Below are positions 57,332 to 64,000 of a DNA stretch of 64,000 nt, piece after piece; position 1 is the first letter of the stretch; each line of letters starts with the position of its first letter. The notes under the pieces are model-generated. The model was given only the letters and a program-made list of their open reading frames with translations, did no database searches and had not been told where the DNA came from. Made by a program: the position numbers and the translations under genes. Where the stretch lies: contig JABCPU010000145.1 in NCBI GenBank assembly GCA_016800925.1, positions 90,707-154,706 on the forward strand, written 5' to 3'. Origin of the DNA: Suillus spraguei. Lineage: Eukaryota; Basidiomycota; Agaricomycetes; Boletales; Suillaceae.

Positions 57332-57692
57332 CTTACCTTGTTTTCGTGAACTTCGGAACGCCCAAGACAAGATCAGCTTATTTTCAGTCTACCTCATTGC
57401 ACGCCCATCAGTAATGATAAATAGTAAACAGGATATACTGTGATATGGCACTTAGGCGTGACGCCAAAGTGCCAATAAGTATCCAATTAGCTCATTCAAC
57501 TTCTGCCGAGTGATCCAAACAACGATTCACCGGGGTAAGCCTTACCCGTGTCATACCCTATACCGGCCCATGTCAGGCTATAGTGCAATGAGGAGTCCTC
57601 ATTGCATCCTCATTGCACTGACGCCCATCAGTAAAATAAAACAGCGAACAGGATGCATATTGTGATACGCCCCCAAGTGCCAATACCGATTA
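57332..57692. promoter_or_regulatory. Duplicated promoter region with palindromes upstream of the membrane-protein gene
   Basis: The block CAGTAA-(A/T)AAA-AACAGGAT...AAGTGCCAATA occurs here twice (about 57411-57475 and 57629-57683) and again at 63373-63423. The first occurrence continues into a stub resembling the 5' end of the gene itself. Three palindromes are present: GGCACTT...AAGTGCC with nested GGCGT/ACGCC at 57447-57473; GGGTAAG/CTTACCC at 57533-57547; and TGCAATGAGGA/TCCTCATTGCA at 57584-57606. Confidence 0.55.
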
Positions 57693-59336
57693 ATGAGCTT
57701 ATACTCTGCGTCTTCCTCTACCTTGTTGGAGCGATCCAAGCTGCCACCTACAACAAACACAGCAAACACTACTACAAGCGACAGTCTTGACTTGAAAGTC
57801 CCATTATCATTTACGACCAGAACCCTATGGTCGATCGTCTCCAGCTGCATTCTCACCCTGTTTGCATGTATCTACACTGCCATTCACCCCAACATTCCGA
57901 GTCCCAAGGACAACCTCCTTCGTACCCTATGGTGGCAATTCGGACTTGGGACCATGATAGCGGCACTTATCGCTCCTGAACTGATCGTCACATGGGCTAT
58001 GCGCCAGTGGCTCAGTGCTCGTCGAGTTACAAGACAGTTTAAGGAATCGGGATATTTCAAGATTCACAGCCGCAGGAGCAGTCTAATAGTAAAGGTGATT
58101 CATTCATTCTAAAACTGGACACGTCCCTCAAACAACTCGCTAATATGCACGTCCTCAGATCACGGGTCCATCGCAGCAACTACTCAGCAAGTTGAAGGTG
58201 GACATGGGGAGACTCGTGATCTTGCGAAGCCATTCAAAAAGTTGTTCAAGGCTTGTGTTTTGGAACAATCTGAAGGTAAACCCCATTCGTGCTAACTTAA
58301 ACGTCAACTCATTTATATCCTTAGATTATACGTGGACTCAGGCGCACAGTTTCTTTGTGCTGATGGGTGGTTTCATGCTTTATGTGGACAAGAAACCCTA
58401 CCACACACTACAGCCTGACGAGCTCCTCAAGCTGATACGTGACGGGTGTATCGACGTCCCTACCCTAACGGCAAACCAGATCCACGACAAAAGCAAAAAC
58501 AATACGATATCGAAAGGATTGACCATTCTTCAAGTGACCTGGTTTGTTTTGCAGCTTATCACCCGTGCCATCTATCATCTCGAAATCACACAACTTGAAG
58601 TGGGGACACTCGCTTTTTCGGTTCTCAGCTTCCTAACCTATGCCTTGTGGTGGGACAAGCCTCTCAATGTGCAATATCCACATCCAGTGTACTGGAAGTC
58701 GACTACTGAGTCAAGGCTAGAGGATTACGCTCCTAAGGAGTATGTATACGCTTCAACATGTATACCGCTGCTGATTATGTCTGCCTCAGTTTTTATCAAA
58801 GTGACCTATCCACTTGGGTTGAGACCTTGCGGTCAGTCTGGATCTCGATTGACGAACTATTAGGCTTGCATAACATCCCCACACATCGGAAGCTACGAGT
58901 TCCAACATTTGATGGCAGCATTAAACTCGATCGCTCGGACATCATGTTTGCTGGATTGTGTATGGCAACCATATTTGGCGGCATCCATTGTATGGCTTGG
59001 TTTTATGCCTTTCCCACATACCAGGACCAAGTGCTATGGCGCATCAGTGCCGTAGCTATAACTTCCATACCATGTTTTTTTTTGGTTTCGTTTTTCACAT
59101 TCTTTCCATTAGGATGCGTGTTCTCTTGTTGTTGTTGTTGTTGTGCCATTAATGGCATGATGGTTCCGCTATGTGTCATGCTGTATATCACAGCTCGTGC
59201 TATCCTCTTGGTACTCATGTTTATCACTTTATACAATCTTCCTCCCGACACATACAAGGCGGTGTCGTGGACTAGCTTGGTGCCGCACTTACAGTTCTTG
59301 ATTATAGTGCTCGAGATACACTTCATACTTTTGTAA
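57693..59336 (+). CDS. Agaricomycete multi-pass membrane protein, copy 1 (signal peptide out of frame)
   Basis: This belongs to a membrane-protein family I recognise by pattern from mushroom genomes; no function is known. Features: TTRTLWSIVSSCILTLFACIY, AIHPNIPSPKDN, LWWQFGLGTMIAALIAPELIV and RQWLSARRVTRQF in exon 1. Then come TWTQAHSFFVLMGGF, KSKNNTISKGLTILQVTWF, ITQLEVGTLAFSVLSFLTYALWWDKPLNVQ, and a C-terminal set of membrane spans with FYQSDLSTWVETLRSVW and MFAGLCMATIFGGIHCMAWFYAF. The last clear introns are near 58275-58325 and 58739-58789. The frame needs adjustment after RQFKESG, so the gene may be damaged there. Compared with copy 2, one extra base near 57735 puts the expected signal peptide (LILCVFLYLVGAIQA in another frame) out of frame. 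The ATG at 57693 gives a polar start instead. Confidence 0.6.
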
Positions 59337-60849
59337 TGATATTTAGTTAGGTACACTACTATATACCGATTTATCTGGAACTGAGATAGCGACAAAAATC
59401 AAGTTCAATTTCCCGACCAGTCGAGTCTACGATTATGGTATTATGCAGCCAAATGTGTCGGTTGGTTATGATATTAATGCATAGACCCGGTGACCAGCCC
59501 GCCTATGAGGCAAGCCGTCGCTACACGGACTGGTAAACTTTCGTGATAGACTTGCATAGAATACAAAATAAACGATGAAATTTTCTTACTATTGACAAGA
59601 CGCGACTATACCTTTCCATCATCCAAGCCATTCACAATGCATCTCTTGATGCGCTGGATTGTTTTGCGCGTGATTTAATCAAAGAACCACCCTATAATTA
59701 CATTCAGACACTCAATAATAACGACAAAACGGGTACGCTACGAGCATGCTTGATTGTCTATTCTCTGACGTCAACGGCCATAGCACCACGTAAATTCCAG
59801 CTCGAAGCTGTTCTGGCGACGTTGAATGGTCGAGACAGTGTTATAGCTGCAGGAACACGCAGTGGAAAGATATTGTGTCCTGATTCCCATGGTTGAATTA
59901 AGGTCCGTGTCGACAGAAACTCGGAGTTACGGAGTCGAGTGTTCCGTGGAGAGCCTCCTTCGCTATATCCATCTCGTTACTGACAATATCCGACACATAA
60001 GCAATCGTATGGGGACGGAACTAGTCCAGTATCCGAGCTCGACCCCGCGAGTCTGCAAATAAGTAATCGAACATCATCTCGACTTTCCCTTTTTGGCTCT
60101 GCCCCGTAAAAATTATCTTCTCCTACCTAGAAAGGTTGTAAATCCAGGCGCGATTGTAGGTAAAACCGAGTTCCGAAGGGTCCAGGATCGTGAGCATGAA
60201 GTCCATGATTGAGAGTTGTGGGGAAGGGGCTGCAGCAATGTGAGAGACACCAGGGGTTCATTCGTGATGACAAAACCAGAGTCCACGGTACGACTGAAAT
60301 CGGCATCCAGAATCTTCGAAGAACCTCGCATCTTGAATGTAAGCTGAAATTATAGCATAAAGAGCAAGTGATAGCAGTAGCAGAAGATAATAGAGGTGGT
60401 GGACGGATGAAGCTACCCAGCAGCTGACAACCTAGCGCACTCGAACATTGATCACAGATGTGACGATTAACAAGACTTGGCAATGAGTTAACAAAAGCTC
60501 ACGTGATTCTGAGAATCCGCTTTTGATCCAAATTTAACAGTCCACGGTCTATCGACGGCTTGCCTCATGAACAACAGTCTAATTAATGCATTGGACCAGA
60601 ACTTCTTGGCATTGGTTGCAGCTGTCAGACATGTCATGAGTGGAAATTTTATCAGATCACACCTTGATAATGGCCTTCATTTGGGTTCCGTTAGTGCGTG
60701 GTCTGTTTCCTCATGCCCTCATGTCTTCTGATGAGTCGGACGTTCTAACATGCCTGGTGAATGCTCTGTGGGTTGCACAGAACATGTCGCCTGGCCAAGG
60801 AACAAGGTCGTGCCCCCTTTGTGCTTGTCCCTTATCATGAAAATCTTGG
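59337..60849. other. Intergenic stretch with a helicase relic
   Basis: Apart from the helicase fragment listed separately, no gene was recognised. Short frames around 60113-60483 are not convincing. Confidence 0.45.
59600..59900 (+). pseudogene. Relic of a RecQ/DEAD-like helicase N-terminal domain
   Basis: One frame reads KFQLEAVLATLNGRDSVIAA followed by GTRSGK, which resembles the Q-motif and motif I (GTGSGKT) of the fungal RecQ-like helicases scattered through agaricomycete genomes. The P-loop has Arg in place of Gly. A frameshift follows at once, after which CVLIPMVE continues in another frame. No further helicase motifs were found downstream. Confidence 0.6.
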
Positions 60850-62340
60850 CATTACCTACACGCGTATCGTTCATGTCATGGTTTTGTTATTGGGCTCCGC
60901 TAGTGCATTGTTTGATTCCTCCTGCCTCGTGTCTTCTGATGTCGGACGTTCCATCATCCATTTGCAGCCTGGTGAATGTTTTGTTTCGCACTGTGGGTAA
61001 ATTATGTTTGCACGGGAGACTGTGACATGTCGGCCGGCCAAGGAACGAGGCCAAGGTGATATGCTCCACAGATGCCAAATCTCGCCTGTTTTGGAGAAAC
61101 AATCACGAGAACGACTGGTTGCAATATGACAAGGCAAAACACCGGTTCCAAAAGTGTTGCGGTGTTCATCTAACACTGCTCGCTGGTCCCATGAAAGATA
61201 TGGCAGGTGCAATGACGAGTATTGACACGCACACAAGTTTCGGTATCATAACATGCGATCACGAGGTCACATGGCATATTCACCGTCACCGAGATAGATC
61301 TGTGCTATTTAAAACAAAGTATATCAGTCGCAGCGCAGCGCCGCCGCATTACAACAGAAGAAAATTGAATCCGCGGAGCAATGCTACCGCACCCCAGTTA
61401 AACACAACTCCGGCAGCACCAGACATCGTATATAATTGCTGCAAAGTTACAGATATCATCAATTCAAACAATGTTGCACTTTTTTGACCTTGCACAAACC
61501 CACCTACCGTCGCGCAGCTTGGCGCGTATAATTCATGGTCCACAGTATTGGTTTGTGCTGCGAGCGTCAAGGACTCGGCCACCAAAGGCAGCACCATCAA
61601 TGGCCGACGATGCAAGTTCCGAACGCCCACTAGTTACAATGTCATCAATAAGCACATTTGCTGTGCCTGGATGATTTGAATCGGTCACATCCAGCTTGGA
61701 TTCAGCAGCTTGAGAAGTCTTGCTTGTCTTACTCGAAGTAAGTCCCGGAGCAGGTGACACTAGTTATGGCACAGTTCCATATCAGCGCCTACTACTCAGA
61801 CAGAGATCTCAGATGACGACGTACCAATAAACCACACCAACACGCCCGCTGTGTCAATCAATAACTTCAACTCCCTCACAGATGATCATAACGAAGGACC
61901 CTACAGCTGGTGTTGAAGAGAGAAATGGTTATAGTTGTGAGTCTGAGTTTATTGGAGAATGCAATGACGAAGAGTTTGGAGAGGAAGATGCAAGACTTTA
62001 GATAGGTTTTTTAAGTTGAAAGACGCTCGAGTGATAAAAGGGTAGTTAATTCAATCGGGATCTATGCATTACATTAGGAGTGGGCGGCAAGTGAGTGTTT
62101 GCTGAGAGACGAAAGGAGTAGCGCAAACATCATCAAAGCAGATGCGAAGAGAAAAACGGGTGACGGTAACAATGAGTTAGCTTGAATTGTTGGTCCAAAC
62201 GAACGTCCAGCACCTCAGAGTGAGAGACAGTCGACAAGGGAGATAAATGGACATTGTCAGAGACAGTCAGAAAGGGAAGGGCAACGAAAGTCCTTAGGCC
62301 AGTGATGTGTCAGAATCTCAGATACAAGGAAAATACTCAG
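60850..62340. repeat. Repeat unit R1, second copy
   Basis: A direct repeat of 54660-55960 (see that entry), offset by about 6.1 kb and diverged by substitutions and small indels. On the minus strand one frame (61533-61760) reads SNHPGTANVLIDDIV and GRSELASSAIDGAAFGG; its counterpart in the first copy is interrupted. No function was recognised. Confidence 0.6.
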
Positions 62341-63033
62341 CGTCGCTAGCTTGTACCTTTTCACACGAGGGAGTTCACCGGTACCGGGTCCTTTACTTGG
62401 GAGATCATCAAACTTCCTTGCAAGGAGGAATACATCTCACCGCAAACCGGTGAGTTCAAACGACGCGAGTACACAGTGGCAATAAGCAGAAGCCTCAAAC
62501 TCACTCGAACGAGCAGATAGAGAAGCGAGGCCATGCGTAACGACAACAGAGACGCCATCATATGCAACACAACCTCGAAAATCGAGAAAACAAGTGTGAC
62601 AGGTGGTGCAATGGGATACGAGCAATTTGAACAGCTAGGTACAAAATCTCAAAGTGATAGGCGTGATACTGCGGATAATAGAGTGCATCATAGTAATCGG
62701 TTACTAGTAATCGTGTGATCAAACGTGATGGCCAAAACGCTCGTCGATTACTCGAGCAGTGCAACATGGAGCCTTCACGACAAACGTACTGCAGAAGCCT
62801 TAGAATATGTAAAAGATAAATTACATATTGCAAAGACCGATAGCGCTGAAACGACAAATAATTGCAAACGGACGGCAGAAGGAGCAGCAGCAGCTATTAG
62901 AGCGCCAGCGGCGGTTGATTCGTGGGGATTCTGCAACTTGAAATATAGTACCTCCTGTGCCTTTGTGGGAGTCGGGAGACGGATGCTCAATTATAAAAAT
63001 TCGCGTTCACCTGGGAGCCGAGTTCGTTATACA
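62341..63033. other. Intergenic stretch
   Basis: No supported gene. A 105-residue plus-strand frame (62725-63042) has a helix-like Ala/Lys segment but no recognisable family. Confidence 0.4.
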
Positions 63034-63242
63034 CGTCGCTAAGCTTGTCCTAAACAACACTTGTACCTAAACCTTACGGTGCGCAGCGCCAACACTTGGT
63101 ACAGTAAACTACCTACCAGCAGTCTTAAAGCACGTCCCCCAAACCTTATCATTTGTATTACTAGCCCTATAACTAAACAAACCAAACCAAACCAAGCCAA
63201 GGCACTTAGGTACAAGTCCCGTTTAGGACAGATTTAGCGACG
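63034..63242. mobile_element. MITE-like element with 40-bp terminal inverted repeats
   Basis: The left arm begins CGTCGCTAAGCTTGTCCTAA and runs to about 63073. The right arm (63201-63242), reverse complemented, begins CGTCGCTAAATCTGTCCTAA; both arms continue with ACTTGTACCTAA. The core is about 130 bp, non-coding, with a run of AACCA units. The outermost bases beyond the arms differ, and TA lies on each side (63029-63030 and 63245-63246), which would suit a Tc1/mariner-type target, but this is uncertain. Confidence 0.75.
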
Positions 63243-63429
63243 CTTAACGGACTGGGCTCCCAAGTTGAACGCGGATTTTTGATACACATCAATCATACTT
63301 TCTTTGTTTTCATGCACTTGGGAACCCTCAAGAGACAAGACCAGCCTATTTTAAGTCTACCTGACGACCGTCAGTAATATAAAATAGTGAACAGGATGGA
63401 TACTACTGCCAAAGTGCCAATATCCTGTA

Positions 63430-64000
63430 ATGACTCGGGGCTTATTCCTCTCTTTCTTTCTCTGCATCGTTGGAGTGATCCAAGCTGTACCTACAACAGA
63501 CACAACAAACACTACTACAAGCGACAGTCTTTACTTGAAAGCCTCATCATTCACGACCAGAACTCTATGGTCAATCGTCTTCAGCTGCGTTCTCACCCTG
63601 TTCGTATGCACCACTGCCATTCACGTGAACATTCCAGGTCCCAAGGACAACCTCCTTCGTACCCTATGGTGGCGATTCGGACTTGGGACCATGGTAATGG
63701 CATTTAAGACTCCTGAATCGTTCGTCATGCAGGCCATGCACCAGTGGCGCAGTGCTTGTCGAGTTACAAGACAGTTCCAGGAATCGGGATATTCAAGATT
63801 CCAAGCCGCAGGAGCAGTCTAATAGTAAAGGTGATTTATTCATTCTGAAACTGTACATGTCCCTCGACAACTCACTACTATACACATCCTCAGATCATGG
63901 GTCCATCACAGCAACTACGGAGCAAGTTGATGGTTGTGGACATGGGGAGACTCGTGATCTTGCGAAGCCATTCAAAAAGTTGCTCAAGGCTTTTGTTTCG
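63430..64000 (+). CDS. Agaricomycete multi-pass membrane protein, copy 2 (cut by window end)
   Basis: A paralogue of the gene at 57693. It keeps a normal start and signal peptide (TRGLFLSFFLCIVGVIQA). It continues with TTRTLWSIVFSCVLTLFVC, AIHVNIPGPKDN, LWWRFGLGTMVMAF and RVTRQFQESGY. As in copy 1, the frame after RQFxESG does not lead directly into the next exon (DHGSITATTEQV, TRDLAKPFKKL), so a damaged or unusual junction may be shared. The gene continues beyond the window. Confidence 0.6.

Noticed and set aside
59003..59395. 130-residue minus-strand frame with a Gln run
   Set aside because: It is the complement of the membrane-protein exon (a Cys run on the plus strand).
1..64000. CRISPR arrays, bacterial operons, riboswitches, viral genomes, rRNA genes
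   Set aside because: The window is eukaryotic, with spliced genes throughout. No spaced short repeats, rRNA stretches or viral replication genes were seen.

Overview
The window looks like nuclear DNA of a mushroom-forming basidiomycete (Agaricomycetes). Genes are densely intronised with short introns (about 48-65 nt, nearly all GT-AG). A cerato-platanin and a CACTA-like Plavaka transposon are present, and several families resemble agaricomycete expansions. No operons, viral genomes, CRISPR arrays or bacterial features were seen.

Left half (1-39.4 kb), accessory and recombining. An intact ferric reductase (1426-3808, +) converges on the first of three head-to-tail, minus-strand members of one giant gene family. 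The full family architecture is an NFX1/ZNFX1-type superfamily 1 helicase, a Cys/His-rich NF-X1-like stretch, a coiled coil, three CbxX/CfxQ-type AAA+ domains, and a second coiled coil ending in a small conserved Cys/Gly module. Copy C (30830-38755) gives an intact 2,484-residue model in 10 exons. Copy B (10512-18019) has all domains but two frameshifts. Copy A (4146-8944) keeps an open 1,530-residue frame, but all three AAA+ domains are gone and the C-terminal module is duplicated. Copies A and C share a tract of about 3.3 kb that is almost identical, introns included, with a sharp edge at about 8.77 kb; this suggests recent gene conversion. Copy C is flanked by a broken ferric-reductase fragment (30.0-30.6 kb), so the ferric reductase plus helicase/AAA pair was duplicated as a block and the two loci decayed reciprocally.

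Between copies B and C lies an approx. 11 kb interval (18.5-29.95 kb) with a decayed Plavaka-family transposase (23525-29776, +). Divergent from it are an unrecognised gene (21683-22448, -) and a DUF6698-like gene (18981-21422, -). A 14-bp exact inverted repeat at 18614-18627 and 29869-29882 raises the possibility that all three belong to one large element. The transposase carries premature stops, an insertion of about 1.6 kb, and a 12-bp minisatellite in its acidic tail.

Right half (39.6-54.4 kb), ordinary chromosome. It holds a short-chain dehydrogenase (with an 8-nt microexon), a cerato-platanin, two unrecognised single-exon genes (one a membrane protein), the nuclear-pore membrane nucleoporin NDC1, a class I SAM methyltransferase, a TLC-domain-like membrane protein, and a tRNA-Arg(ACG) with a 9-nt intron.

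Far right (54.5-64 kb), repetitive. A block of about 6 kb is tandemly duplicated. It contains an agaricomycete membrane-protein family (57693-59336 and 63430 to the window end), repeated promoter pieces with palindromes, an inverted repeat, a helicase relic and a MITE-like element. Exon junctions were assigned by eye from splice motifs, reading frame and comparison between the three paralogues; nothing was aligned or searched computationally.
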